A stretch of 64,000 bases of DNA from Halolamina sp. CBA1230 (GTDB taxonomy: Archaea > Halobacteriota > Halobacteria > Halobacteriales > Haloferacaceae). The DNA lies in NCBI RefSeq assembly GCF_002025255.2, contig NZ_CP054588.1, positions 62,001-126,000 of the forward strand, in the 5' to 3' direction. A model generated the notes under the pieces. It was given only the letters and a program-made list of their open reading frames with translations. It did no database searches and was not told the DNA's origin. Positions within the stretch are counted from its first letter, which is position 1. Each line of letters begins with the position of its first letter. Below are positions 8,086 through 17,139 of the stretch, one piece after another. Made by a program: the position numbers and the translations under genes.

Positions 8086-8124
8086 GGAAACCGGAGGGAG
8101 TTCACGGACTCTGATTGACCTCCT

Positions 8125-8144
8125 CCACGGCGTGAACGCCGTGG
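8125..8144 (-). mobile_element. Right-end hairpin of the tnpB element remnant
   Basis: CCACGGCG and CGCCGTGG pair over 8 bp around TGAA, 47 nt beyond the stop of the tnpB tail at 8191. This is the position of the right-end subterminal hairpin in IS200/IS605-type elements, which also forms the guide-proximal stem of omega RNA. Confidence 0.55.
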
Positions 8145-8190
8145 AATCCCGCCATAGGATTTCGGACGGGGTTACCGGCCCTTCGAGGTT

Positions 8191-8400
8191 TCAAGACGCA
8201 TACGGTCCACTCGTCGCCGGGCGGGTTTCGCCCTCGGAGTGGCTGTCTTGTGGCCCGGTCAATGAGGCCCCATCCGTGGCCGAGTCATCGCCAGCCGCCT
8301 TCTGCCCGGACTCCCGGTCGGTTCGGGGCTGGCTCTCCCCGCCACGGTAGCGATCTGCGATATTGAGCGCGGCATTCACGTCCGCCTGATACTCGCACCC
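8191..8400 (-). pseudogene. tnpB C-terminal remnant (IS1341-type)
   Basis: Read on the minus strand from about 8400 the product is CEYQADVNAALNIADRYRGG followed by an acidic Ser/Thr/Gln-rich tail and TAG/TGA-type termination at 8191. The DVNAALNIA segment contains the last RuvC aspartate and the zinc-ribbon-proximal end of TnpB. The full-length homologue at 56215-57444 has [11 protein letters not shown] there. Everything upstream (RuvC I-II, zinc finger) is gone, replaced by hairpin-rich sequence. It cannot make a nuclease. Confidence 0.75.
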
Positions 8401-8411
8401 TCAACGAAGCG

Positions 8412-8490
8412 AACGGCGAAGTCGTTCGAGAGGCGCTTCGCGCCTCTCGTGATGACGAGACGCCGTAGGCGTCTCGAACCACCGTGAGCG
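8412..8490. repeat. Hairpin-rich segment next to the tnpB remnant
   Basis: Two short perfect inverted repeats follow each other: GAGGCGC TTC GCGCCTC and GAGACGCC GTA GGCGTCTC. They abut the truncated tnpB tail and precede the promoter of the dehydrogenase. They may be insertion-site debris or transcription terminators. Confidence 0.4.
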
Positions 8491-8543
8491 AGTAGGGTGG
8501 GGTAGTTTACTCGGCGAGTTTCTGCGACATTCATGCTTTCGTG

Positions 8544-8550
8544 ATATTTA
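8544..8550 (+). promoter_or_regulatory. TATA box of the alcohol dehydrogenase gene
   Basis: ATATTTA lies 28-34 nt upstream of ATG 8578, the spacing of an archaeal TATA box to a leaderless start. No Shine-Dalgarno is visible. Confidence 0.5.
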
Positions 8551-8577
8551 ACCCCTTCCGATAACTATTTTAGTGTG

Positions 8578-9654
8578 ATGAAAGCGGCTGTGTACCACGG
8601 ACAGGAAGACGTTCGTGTCGAATCGATAGACGAACCGAATGCACCGGCCGCCGACGAAGTCCGAGTCGACGTGGAAGCCTGTGGCATCTGCGGGTCGGAC
8701 CTCCACGAGTACACGGCCGGCCCCATTTTCGTTCCCGACGAGGACAACCCGCACCCCGTGACCGGCGAGACACTCCCGATTCCGATGGGTCACGAGTTCG
8801 CTGGGAACGTGACGGCCGTCGGCGATGACGTCGATAGCGTCTCCGTCGGCGACCGCGTCGCCGTCAACCCGATCATCTACTGTGGAGAGTGCCAGTACTG
8901 CACCGCTGGCCAGTACCACCTTTGTGAATCTGGCGGGTTCGTCGGACTCTCCGGCGACGGCGGCGGCCTCTCCGAAACCGTCGTCGCCCCCGAGGAGAAA
9001 GCCATTCCGCTGCCTGACGGCGTATCCACCGAACACGGCGCGCTCGTCGAACCGTACAGCGTCGGATTTCACGCCGTCAAGACGAGCGCGTTCACGGCCG
9101 GCGACACCGTCGCCGTCTACGGTACCGGCCCGATCGGCCTGACTATCATTCAAGTGTTGCAGGCCGTCGGTGCGGGCACGATCTACGCCGTCGAACCACA
9201 GGACTCGCGCCGCGAGCTCGCCGCTGAGGTCGGTGCGGACGAGACGCTCGATCCGACCGGAACGGACGCGGTCGCACACATCACCGAGGAGACGGACGGC
9301 GGTGTCGACGTGGCGTTCGAGGCCGCCGGAATCGAGCAAACAGTCCAGGACGCGATCACGTCGACCGCGCCAGCCGGTAACATCACGGTCGTCAGCATCT
9401 TCGAGGACAGCGTCGAACTCCACCCGAACGAGTTCGTCATGGGCGAGCGCACGCTCACCGGGACGCTCGCGTACAAGGGCGGCCCCCAGTCCGCCGAAGA
9501 TTTCGGCGCAATCATCGACATGTTCGAATCGGGAGCGCTCGACCCCGAAGCCCTGATCAGTAGTCGTATCAACCTCGAGAACGTCGTCGAGGACGGGTTC
9601 GAGGCGCTGCTCGACCCAGAGCGCGATGAAGTAAAGGTTCTCGTCGACATCTAG
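8578..9654 (+). CDS. Zinc-dependent alcohol dehydrogenase, (R,R)-butanediol dehydrogenase type
   Basis: A 358-residue MDR-family NAD(P)-dependent dehydrogenase. Catalytic zinc ligands are seen in CGICGSDLHEY (~residue 36), GHEFAG (~66) and the E of ALVEPYSVGFHA. The structural zinc loop is CGECQYCTAGQYHLC (~102-116). The Rossmann motif is VYGTGPIGL (~180), followed by an acidic EPQDSRRE, which suggests NAD preference. The sequence after HEF and the length match 2,3-butanediol/sorbitol-type dehydrogenases. ATG 8578 is preferred over the adjacent GTG 8575. The gene looks intact and has normal haloarchaeal codon use, although it stands between a tnpB remnant and a TFB remnant. The substrate is not certain. 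Confidence 0.87.
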   Translation: MKAAVYHGQEDVRVESIDEPNAPAADEVRVDVEACGICGSDLHEYTAGPIFVPDEDNPHPVTGETLPIPMGHEFAGNVTAVGDDVDSVSVGDRVAVNPIIYCGECQYCTAGQYHLCESGGFVGLSGDGGGLSETVVAPEEKAIPLPDGVSTEHGALVEPYSVGFHAVKTSAFTAGDTVAVYGTGPIGLTIIQVLQAVGAGTIYAVEPQDSRRELAAEVGADETLDPTGTDAVAHITEETDGGVDVAFEAAGIEQTVQDAITSTAPAGNITVVSIFEDSVELHPNEFVMGERTLTGTLAYKGGPQSAEDFGAIIDMFESGALDPEALISSRINLENVVEDGFEALLDPERDEVKVLVDI

Positions 9655-9816
9655 TTGGACATCGGGCGCCTTGCGCCCGAGATACCTCTGAAGCTCCCGT
9701 ATAGGCGTCGACGTTGCGACAAAGCCGTCGATGGTGGTGTACTTGTCGAGCGCGTGTGCGGGTACCCGCTCGCGGCTTGAACGACAGCACATTCACTATC
9801 GGCGCATGAGCGACCG
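9655..9816. other. Intergenic debris downstream of the dehydrogenase
   Basis: A GGGCGCC TTGC GGCGCCC-like stem (around 9664-9680) just after the dehydrogenase stop could terminate transcription. The minus strand reads a protein-like stretch (ALDKYTTIDGFVATSTPIRE) around 9690-9760 without a start or stop of its own. I could not assign it. Confidence 0.3.
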
Positions 9817-9906
9817 TTAGCCACTGACGCCCATGGCCTTGATCTGCTCCTGGTAGCGATTCCGGATGCTGACCTCGGTGACGTTCGCGACGTCAGATGA
9901 CACTCG
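9817..9906 (-). pseudogene. C-terminal fragment of transcription initiation factor TFB
   Basis: The minus strand encodes 29 residues, RVSSDVANVTEVSIRNRY then QEQIKAMGVSG and a stop. This is the invariant last helix of the second cyclin fold of archaeal TFB (usual form: VTEVTIRNRYQEQ(I)). Nothing upstream belongs to a TFB gene, so only the tail survives. It is the residue of a plasmid- or island-borne tfb copy. Confidence 0.75.
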
Positions 9907-10000
9907 TGTTGGTAGCGCGGATAGTCTCTACTTGAGGGATATGCTCAAGAAGTATTGGATGGATTCGTCTCTCACATCGTTTGTAGCGTCACGTGATTAG

Positions 10001-10231
10001 CTACTCCTCAATCGGTGGTCGCAGGTCACGGCCTCGGAAATCGGCAGTTTCGCCCGTTTCTAGCGTAACGCGGTAGAGGTGAGAGTCAGACTCGTTGCCG
10101 GTGGTCAGGCCGGCATCATCAGATAGTGTAGTGCTGATTTCCCCGTGGACACCATGGTATGGCTCATGATCCGGGTCGCTTTGATCCGGGATGTCAATCC
10201 GGACTCGGTCCCCCACCGAAAATTGAGGCAT
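10001..10231 (-). CDS. Small SH3-like haloarchaeal protein (DUF8139-like)
   Basis: A 76-residue acidic protein beginning MPQFSVGDRVRIDIPD. An in-frame ATG ten codons earlier gives an unconvincing extension. It has two halves: a hydrophobic N-terminal beta segment with a PDHEPYHGVHGEI turn, and the C-terminal YRVTLETGETADFRGRDLRP. This is the SH3/KOW-like layout of a small haloarchaeal family I recall as DUF8139. No function is established. It is transcribed alone, downstream of the large restriction-methylase gene on the same strand (81 nt away). Confidence 0.7.
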   Translation of the reverse strand: MPQFSVGDRVRIDIPDQSDPDHEPYHGVHGEISTTLSDDAGLTTGNESDSHLYRVTLETGETADFRGRDLRPPIEE

Positions 10232-10312
10232 TAATCGCTTATTGGCAGCGAGGGAAATCAACGCTCCGGCATACAGACAGTGTCCGGGTCGTCGGTCACC
10301 GGTGGTCTACCT

Positions 10313-13300
10313 CTATTGGACGCTTTGTTCGACGATGTCGATCTCCTCCTCCGTCAACCCGTACAACTCGTAGACGATCTCGTCGATCAGGTCGTCGGTG
10401 CGCTGGATCTTCTCATCGAGTTCGTCAGCGCGGGCTTTCGTCTCGCGGTACTGTTTCAGCCCATCGGCGACGTCGTCGACGCGCGGGAGCGTCAGCGCGC
10501 GCAGGCGGTCCACCAGCGAGTTGGTCTTGGTCGCCGTCTCGCGGAACCCCGCGAACCCGTCGGCCTCATCGACGGCGACGGGGACGAACGCCGCGATCAG
10601 GTCTGCCTCGGTTTCGGTGAGGTCGGTGATCCGCAGCGCCGGCAGGAGGTCGGTCTCGGTGTACCCCCACTGGTCGGTCTCGTGGGCGTCCTCGTCTTCG
10701 GGTTTGTAGCGCGCCGTCAGGCGGATCTCCACCGTCGACGACGACTCGCGGACGACCTCGGCGTCGCCGACCCAGAGATTCGGTTTCTGTTCGGCGGTCT
10801 GCTGGAGGATGGAGTCGGCGGCGTTCTCCGGGGGTTGGGTGAGGCCGATATCGGCGAGGGTCTGGCCGTCCTCGTAGGTGCCGAGGTGGTCGAGGAGAGA
10901 GAGGTTGAGCGAGCCACGCCCCTGATGTAGCTCTTCGTTCTCCGCAGCGAGGTACGAGAGGTACCCATGGGAGTCATCCGGGATCGTGATTCCCGATTCT
11001 TCCATACTCGATCGATATGCAGACTCAAATTCAGCCTCGTCCTGATCGGGTGCCGAGAACTGAGGAACGGGAACCTTCGACAGGTACGAGGTCATGAACC
11101 GACGGAAGTCTCCCCGTAGAACCGGACTGGTGTGATAAATAAAGAACCACGTCGGAGAGCTATTCAGGACAGCAAGGAGGTAGTAGCGGTGACGTTCGTC
11201 ATTCTCCTTCGGTTGAACCCCATAGGCACTATTCGGAATGTATGTTCCCCCATCCGCATCAGAAGCAAATTCCGACCGCTGACAGATGTCCGGAACAACC
11301 AATTTGGGAGATTCGAATAACTCCTTGGTTCGTGGACACCACAGAGAATACCACGTCGGATAATTCATCGATGCAGTACCTCGGTCGGAAAGGCGCTGCT
11401 TGAACTCTGAAAGATATTCGTACGTTTTCGGATAGTCTTCTTCTAGCCGCGCTTCCGGAATTTCACTAGTTCCCTCCTGTCCCAGTTCGTACGGGTAGAC
11501 CACTGCGAGGTCCGTATCCATGCTACCGTACCTTTCAACCTCATCACCGTCAATCAGCGGTCGTACTGTATCTGATTCAAGTTGATACGTTTCCCCGTTC
11601 GCTTGACTACGAACCGTGTATTGCTCGTCGCTTTGACCTTCAATTTCGAGGAAGAAAACTTCGTTATCCCCAGAGACGATCCCTTCCGAGATGTGCTCCG
11701 TTACCTCGCCCAGCGCTTCAGCGGACGACCGCATTTTCGAAAGGGCCTGCCTCTCCATCGGACCAGTAAGCACCCAACCGTCATCGTCCAATTCATTACG
11801 AGGGATTTCGGCGAACTCGAGGTGGTCCAACGACTGAGTCTGGAAGTCAGAGTCTCGAACCTCTGAGTACAGAAGATCCTCATGTTTTCCCAAGAAGAGC
11901 AAGCACGTGTAGGTCGTAGCGGTAGAGAAGACCTGTTGTTGTCCGAAATCGATGATGCGCCGCACCATCTGCCCCTCACCGAGATAGGATCTGAGACCCT
12001 GCCCGGCCTGTGATTCGAAGAATTTGTTCGGTAGGATGTATCCTAGATTGTGATCTTTTGCGATTCCTGCGCCCGCCTCAACGAACAGAGAGTAAAGGTC
12101 GAATCGCCCTGTTGAAGTTTCGTAGTTTTCGACCGCATATTCTGCCAGTTTGGGGTTCGTCTGTCGAATATTCTGTATCTTCACGTACGGCGGATTCCCA
12201 ACCACCGCATCGAACCCAGCCCCGTCCTTTCGCTCCCCGTCCTCGCCGAAGAACACCTCGGGGTATTCCAGTTCCCAATGGAAGAACTGTTCCTCCTCAG
12301 CCATCACCTGCGCCGTCGTGTACCAGTCCTCAGCCTCGATCTCGGCCCAGTCATCCTCGTCGTCGATGGCGTTAGCCATCTGCTTGTACGCGCCGTCGGG
12401 CACGCCGAGGTCGAATCGCTCGGCTGTGTGGACATTCGCCATCCCGAAGAGGCGCTCGTAAAGGTCGTCCTTCCGGATCTCCTCGTAGAGATCCTCCATC
12501 CGCTTGGCGTCGGCAACAGTCTCGTTGTCGACCGCTAAAAGATCCTCAACGAGGTCCATCACGTGTTCGAGCGCCTGCCGGCGCGTACGGCTGAAGTCGT
12601 CGAACAGAGTGGCCTGCTCCGTGCCGCTGGGCTCGTCCGTACCCAGGATCTCCGAGATGTCGCTGCCGACGAGCGAATTCCCGGCCTTCAAGTGGTGATC
12701 AAGGAAGGCCAGTGGCTGGTCGGTAGCGAGCGTCTCCAGCCACATGGAGAGCTTCGCCAACTCGACCGCCATCCCGTTCAGATCGACACCGTAGATACAC
12801 TCCCGAGAAATCTCGCGTCGAATGGTTTGCTCGTTGAACAGCGTCGACGTCTCCAGTTCGCGGACGCGCTCCATCACCGCGCTGGCAAGGTACTCCGTCG
12901 CGCTGGTCAGAAAGTGGCCCGAACCCATCGCCGGGTCAAGCACCCGGAGGTCCGTGACGCCCTTCCAGAACGCCACAACATACTCCTGCGTGCCGCGTTC
13001 AAGTCCCTGCTCGTCAAGGTCCGCTTCGAGTTCGTCGAGGAGTGGATCGACCGTCTCCTCAACGATGTAGCTGACCACATAATCCGGCGTGTAGTACGCT
13101 CCCGTCGCCTTCCGCTCGCCCTCGTCGTTGACGACGTACAGTTCACCTTCCCCAACAGTCTCGACGCGCTCGTCGTCGTCGATCGCCGTCGCCGGCTTCC
13201 AAACCTGCCCCCCGTCTTCGGCGACAGCCGCGTAATCTTCTGGCGCGATGCGGAACTCGTGTTCCAGCAGCCCCTCGTAGATCGTCCCGAGGTGGCGAGT

Positions 13301-14554
13301 GTCCAGGTCGGCGTAATCGGCCAGCGCGAACGATCCGTCCGCCGTCTCGGTCGTCCCGAGACGGTAGATCACCTCCGCGATGTAGCGATCCGCAACCTCG
13401 TTCTCCGCAAGGAACTCGTGCTGCTCGCGGTCGAACAGCCCGCCGTTGTACGCTGAGACGCCAAGCGACTCCTCCCCGGAGTCAACGAGCCGGAACAGGT
13501 CCTGTAGCTGGCTCCAGATAGAGTGGGAGTACTCGCTGTAGGCGTCATCGAACGTCTCCCCGCTCTCGATGCGGTCGTGGATGTCCAGCCGGATCTCATC
13601 GAGACTGAAGTTCTCGCGGTACTCCGTCCGCGCTTGCGGGTCCTCCGGGTCAATCAGATGCCGTGACTCCGCGTAGAGCACGAACATCAACCGATACAGC
13701 AACACGAGCGACTGCTCTTTCAGCTCCGCCAGCGCCTCCTCGTCGCCGGGGTCGATATCCAGATCATTCGTCTCGACGAACCCCTCGCCGAGCACCCGCA
13801 GCGCGGTGAAGACGTTGTCCTGCAGGTCCTCACCGAGCTCCTGCGCGGCCGTCTCGCTCTCGGACCAGACCGTCTCGAGGAACGTACTCCCGCCGGCCTC
13901 CCGGAACGCCTCGGGTCGGAAGAAGAGGTAGAAGTACTTGAACTCCTCTAGATTGCCGGACGCGAGGATCTCCGGCAGATCCACCTCGTAGTACGTCTCG
14001 GTCGCGTAGTCTTTCGTGCCGTAGAGCCGCCACTTCTTCCCGTCGGTGAGGATCCCCCACTGGAGCGACTCCGGCGTGTGTTCGAGGTAGTACTTCACCT
14101 GATGGGACGCGTCGCGGTACGACCGCTGCTCGCTGAATCGCTGCGTGAAGTCCGTGTCCCACTGCTTGGCTTCGAGTAGCGCGGCCGAGCGACCGAACGC
14201 CCCGGCAAGTTGTCCGTCCTGCTTCATCGCCATCGCGTCCCGGCGGTCCGCGGCGTCGCCGTACAGCACGCGGTCGATGTACCCGCCCGTGTCAGGCAGC
14301 GACGTTTCTTGAATCGTGTCGTACCCCAACGTGTCGAGAACCGGGTCGATCCACGACCCGAGCAGTGTATCCTCGTTGTACCCCGCGACGAGACCACCCT
14401 CGTCCTCCCAGAGTGCCTGTAGTTTCTCGAAGACCGCCTCAGCCTCGGCGTCGCAGTCCCACGCGTCCAAATCGTCGATGCGCTCCTCTAAGTAATAGCC
14501 TGAGAAGAGATCCGAATTACGGTACGGCCCTGCAGTAATCGTTGTTTGGCTCAT
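10313..14554 (-). CDS. Type IIG restriction-modification enzyme (Eco57I-type methylase with fused nuclease)
   Basis: About 1413 residues. The N-terminal PD-(D/E)XK-like part has GYIDRVLYGD (~92-100) and AALLEAKQWD (~124-133), a D...ExK pair. The N6-adenine methylase core has motif I DPAMGSGHFL (~541) and the catalytic motif IV NPPYVKI (~815). The C-terminal ~450 residues are the target-recognition region (TaqI-like specificity, LSKVPVPQF) and end in a coiled stretch (RETKARADELDEKIQRTDDLIDEIVYELYGL). One chain therefore cleaves and methylates DNA. Start MSQTTIT (14554) is preferred over 14575. There is no separate S, R or M gene beside it. A BREX or DISARM context was looked for and not found. 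Confidence 0.88.
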   Translation of the reverse strand: MSQTTITAGPYRNSDLFSGYYLEERIDDLDAWDCDAEAEAVFEKLQALWEDEGGLVAGYNEDTLLGSWIDPVLDTLGYDTIQETSLPDTGGYIDRVLYGDAADRRDAMAMKQDGQLAGAFGRSAALLEAKQWDTDFTQRFSEQRSYRDASHQVKYYLEHTPESLQWGILTDGKKWRLYGTKDYATETYYEVDLPEILASGNLEEFKYFYLFFRPEAFREAGGSTFLETVWSESETAAQELGEDLQDNVFTALRVLGEGFVETNDLDIDPGDEEALAELKEQSLVLLYRLMFVLYAESRHLIDPEDPQARTEYRENFSLDEIRLDIHDRIESGETFDDAYSEYSHSIWSQLQDLFRLVDSGEESLGVSAYNGGLFDREQHEFLAENEVADRYIAEVIYRLGTTETADGSFALADYADLDTRHLGTIYEGLLEHEFRIAPEDYAAVAEDGGQVWKPATAIDDDERVETVGEGELYVVNDEGERKATGAYYTPDYVVSYIVEETVDPLLDELEADLDEQGLERGTQEYVVAFWKGVTDLRVLDPAMGSGHFLTSATEYLASAVMERVRELETSTLFNEQTIRREISRECIYGVDLNGMAVELAKLSMWLETLATDQPLAFLDHHLKAGNSLVGSDISEILGTDEPSGTEQATLFDDFSRTRRQALEHVMDLVEDLLAVDNETVADAKRMEDLYEEIRKDDLYERLFGMANVHTAERFDLGVPDGAYKQMANAIDDEDDWAEIEAEDWYTTAQVMAEEEQFFHWELEYPEVFFGEDGERKDGAGFDAVVGNPPYVKIQNIRQTNPKLAEYAVENYETSTGRFDLYSLFVEAGAGIAKDHNLGYILPNKFFESQAGQGLRSYLGEGQMVRRIIDFGQQQVFSTATTYTCLLFLGKHEDLLYSEVRDSDFQTQSLDHLEFAEIPRNELDDDGWVLTGPMERQALSKMRSSAEALGEVTEHISEGIVSGDNEVFFLEIEGQSDEQYTVRSQANGETYQLESDTVRPLIDGDEVERYGSMDTDLAVVYPYELGQEGTSEIPEARLEEDYPKTYEYLSEFKQRLSDRGTASMNYPTWYSLWCPRTKELFESPKLVVPDICQRSEFASDADGGTYIPNSAYGVQPKENDERHRYYLLAVLNSSPTWFFIYHTSPVLRGDFRRFMTSYLSKVPVPQFSAPDQDEAEFESAYRSSMEESGITIPDDSHGYLSYLAAENEELHQGRGSLNLSLLDHLGTYEDGQTLADIGLTQPPENAADSILQQTAEQKPNLWVGDAEVVRESSSTVEIRLTARYKPEDEDAHETDQWGYTETDLLPALRITDLTETEADLIAAFVPVAVDEADGFAGFRETATKTNSLVDRLRALTLPRVDDVADGLKQYRETKARADELDEKIQRTDDLIDEIVYELYGLTEEEIDIVEQSVQ

Positions 14555-14775
14555 TGGTTGCGCGAGGAACGGCACCGGTTGAACGGAGATTCTCTGAGAA
14601 ACTGCTAGCAGACAGTAATGTGACTGAATTCAGAAAGATACAGTAAGACCAAAGTACTGCTAGCTTGAGAATACGCCAACTCGATGGTGGACGCTTCACC
14701 GATTAATCACATGCCTTCTACCGGTTCTTTCTCGGAGAATCGGAATGGCGGCTCGACGACCAATCAGTGCCGTGA

Positions 14776-15441
14776 CTAGTGCGTGCTACTGAGCGCCCGT
14801 CGAGTCATCGCGCCATCAACGTTGAGGTACTGTTCAGCTGTTTCGAGATCTTCCCAGCCGAACATCGCCCGAAGCGCCGCCATATCCAAGCCTCGACCAG
14901 CATGATACGACGCTGCTGTCGCTCGAAGCCCATGCGGAGATGTGGCCTCGACACTGAGGTCAGGAGCTACCTCTAAGGCCGCCAGGAGCCGTCGTTGCAA
15001 CGTCGAAAACGAGTACGGCCAACCACCGTGCTCCTCATCAAGGAACTCTAACGCCGCCCCGAGACGCGCCGAGAAATGGAACGGCACGTCACGAGACCCG
15101 GCCTCCGTTTTCGGCCGCCAGTACTGTGCCTCCAGTTCGTCCACGTTCGCCGTTGAATCCGCTAGCTGCTGTTGCACGACCTGCCGACAGTACCCGCACA
15201 ATTCCCCGTCACGGCCTTTCGCACACGGATCGTGAGCCGGGATCCGAATCATCTCTCGCTGCCAGTCAATCCACTCCGACGAAAGGTGCGTCAACTCACC
15301 AGGACGGAGTCCAAGCCGACCACCAATGAGAATTACCGCACGCGCCTCCAACGATTCACGCCACCCATCCAGTCGATACGTCGCCTCAACTAATCGTTCG
15401 AAATCGCGCTCCGTCAGTGCTCGATCACGAGTCGCAGGCAT
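14776..15441 (-). CDS. Short tyrosine recombinase (XerC/D-like) without an N-terminal core-binding domain
   Basis: 221 residues. The catalytic domain is complete: GRLGLRPGELTHL (Arg I, ~42), TSPHGLRATAASYHAG (His-Leu-Arg, ~168), FGWEDLETAEQYL (nucleophile Tyr, ~207). A CAKGRDGELCGYCRQ zinc-like loop sits at ~75-90. The ~100-residue SAM-like domain of classical integrases is absent. This is common in a haloarchaeal subgroup, so it is not evidence of truncation. Part of this gene plus ~100 nt upstream is duplicated in decayed form at 18949-19182. Confidence 0.85.
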   Translation of the reverse strand: MPATRDRALTERDFERLVEATYRLDGWRESLEARAVILIGGRLGLRPGELTHLSSEWIDWQREMIRIPAHDPCAKGRDGELCGYCRQVVQQQLADSTANVDELEAQYWRPKTEAGSRDVPFHFSARLGAALEFLDEEHGGWPYSFSTLQRRLLAALEVAPDLSVEATSPHGLRATAASYHAGRGLDMAALRAMFGWEDLETAEQYLNVDGAMTRRALSSTH

Positions 15442-15673
15442 CACCAGAACACGGTAGGGCGATGGTTACAAGGGAAATCATTTGGTCACACCCACGCGAG
15501 ATCTGCGTTGTGCTTTTCGAGGTACGCCGACTCCAGATGCTGCTCAAGAGACGGGACTCGTTCACCCGCTTGGTCAAGAACGTCCGCTGCAGTAACTCAT
15601 TTTCCGACTCGAAAGCGGGGTTCACGGACACAAGTGATAGAGGTAGAACCGTTTAGCACAGACGAGGATTGCC
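15442..15673. other. Intergenic region upstream of the short recombinase, duplicated elsewhere
   Basis: The first ~100 nt (15442-15545, containing GGTTACAAGGGAAATCATTTGG) recur with substitutions at 19095-19182. The conserved block probably holds the recombinase promoter or the recombination site. No gene was recognised in the rest. Confidence 0.5.
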
Positions 15674-16735
15674 TCACCAATTGACGAATTCACATTCCAA
15701 GCCGACCTTCTCAGGAAGTTCCAGGGCATATCGCTTCTTATCTTTAGCGCTGAGCGAGGTGAAGAGGTAGTACTCTTGAGAGAGCCGTTGATACTGCCGC
15801 ATTTCATCGCCATCGATGTGAACCGGCTTCTCGTTCACCAACGCACGACTTCCTCTGCCTGTTCCGGGAACATATGGAATTTCGATCACCTCCAAGAGGC
15901 CCTCGTTCTCGATCAGGTAATCTACGAGTTCCGCCATTGCCTCGGCTTGAGTCTCCCCAACCACCCGCTCTATTTCAGAGCCACCCTTGGTTATCCGAAT
16001 CTCGTACCCAGACTCTGTTTCTGAAGGCGATGGGGTGGCTTTCCGCTCAACCGCGGTCTCGTGGGCCTGCTCCTCTAATGAGGAAATCAGATTATCAACG
16101 AAATTCTTTGCCTCATCTTCGACTTTCTGCAAGACGGCCTCGCCGATTTCATCGGTAACGACTCTAGTAACATCCTCAGAGAGACCCTCTTTCTCCTCTC
16201 GTAGCGTTCGGACTGCTCGCTGGACGGACTCGATTTTCTCCGCGATCTGTCTCGATTCCCCCGATTCGAGAGAGTTTCGAGAGAGAGCAGTCAACGGTTG
16301 CTGCTTCCCCGCAATCTCATCAAGAGAAAACTCTGCGAGTGAAATCTCATTGGGGCGATTGCTGTCGTAGTCCCGTCTGAAGATCTTGAATTCCCGCCCA
16401 TTCGAAAGGAGCCCCCAATCGACACCTACTTGCCGCATATAACTCCGTAGCTGGTCTTCGTGACCGCTGGTAAGTTCAGTATCCGCGCCTTTCGCCTCAA
16501 TGAAGACAACAGGCGTATCCTCTATCTTGAGCGCGTAATCAACCTTCTTCGTTCCTGACCCCATCTGGACAGAGTACTCCAGCTCAACGTCCATTGAGAG
16601 AATGTCCCAGCCGAGAAGGTCAATGAGGGGTTCGATGATCTTGCGCTTTGTATTCTCCTCGTCCATCTGTGGAGAGTCAGCTATCAACCTCGCAGAACGC
16701 TCCGAATACTCTGTCAGCTCTTCACGAAGGACCAT
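15674..16735 (-). CDS. HsdR N-terminal-type (PD-(D/E)XK) restriction protein
   Basis: 353 residues. The N-terminal domain reads KIIEPLIDLLGWD (~32), YSVQMGSGTKKVDYALKIE (~55-72), VVFIEAKGAD (~76-85). The D...ExK arrangement is the nuclease centre of type I restriction HsdR_N domains, followed by LSNGREFKIFR. A coiled coil (~155-225, EKIESVQRAVRTLREEK) and a C-terminal winged or beta domain follow. There is no helicase domain, so this is a stand-alone member. It lies between the recombinase and its broken copy, suggesting it is cargo. The AT-rich codon use fits transfer. Confidence 0.78.
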   Translation of the reverse strand: MVLREELTEYSERSARLIADSPQMDEENTKRKIIEPLIDLLGWDILSMDVELEYSVQMGSGTKKVDYALKIEDTPVVFIEAKGADTELTSGHEDQLRSYMRQVGVDWGLLSNGREFKIFRRDYDSNRPNEISLAEFSLDEIAGKQQPLTALSRNSLESGESRQIAEKIESVQRAVRTLREEKEGLSEDVTRVVTDEIGEAVLQKVEDEAKNFVDNLISSLEEQAHETAVERKATPSPSETESGYEIRITKGGSEIERVVGETQAEAMAELVDYLIENEGLLEVIEIPYVPGTGRGSRALVNEKPVHIDGDEMRQYQRLSQEYYLFTSLSAKDKKRYALELPEKVGLECEFVNW

Positions 16736-16864
16736 CTTATCCCGTGATTCTGCAGGGCGTCAGATAAAGATACGTAAGGTTCAGTCAGGAATTGGCTATA
16801 TCTGTCGGCATGAAGCAAGGGGGCAGGTTCGGTCGAAACATGGTTAATCTCCTCGGCGCGACGT

Positions 16865-16992
16865 GGCGCCGACGCTGAAGAGGAGGTTCGGCAGCAGGCC
16901 ATCTCCAAGCTGAACGATCATCAGCGCGTGCTCTACGAGTACATCAAGAAGTACGGCCCGCTGAGAAGGATATCTACACTCGCTACGAGGCA
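16865..16992 (+). pseudogene. orc1/cdc6 replication-initiator fragment, frameshifted
   Basis: The plus strand encodes GADAEEEVRQQAISKLNDHQ then RVLYEYIKKYGPL. After a one-base shift at ~16962 it continues EKDIYTRYEAG. This is the start of the winged-helix (C-terminal) domain of Orc1/Cdc6 (ELNDHQRxLYExI...). No AAA+ domain is left. The fragment lies inside the recombinase-flanked cassette, antisense to its genes. Confidence 0.7.
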
Positions 16993-17139
16993 GGTCTGTT
17001 GCGACTGTGGGAGGTCATAGATAATCGAAGCGTGATTGAGGGGCGAGAAGACAGCTATCACCGCCCTATGGGGGCACCTGAAGTGTCCCCATCCACAGGA
17101 AAATCCAGAAACATACTGCTCCCCACATCCAGAGATGTA

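Noticed and set aside
8548-9792. 414-codon open frame on the minus strand over the alcohol dehydrogenase
   Set aside because: Antisense shadow of a GC-rich gene. Composition is Arg/Asp/Val-rich without family motifs, while the plus strand has an intact zinc dehydrogenase.
12563-13456. 297-codon plus-strand frame inside the type IIG gene
   Set aside because: Antisense shadow. The minus strand carries methylase motifs through the same bases.
10313-14554. BREX or DISARM system around the large methylase
   Set aside because: No PglZ, BrxC, DrmA or DrmB-like neighbour. Nuclease and specificity parts are within the same chain, so a type IIG enzyme explains it.
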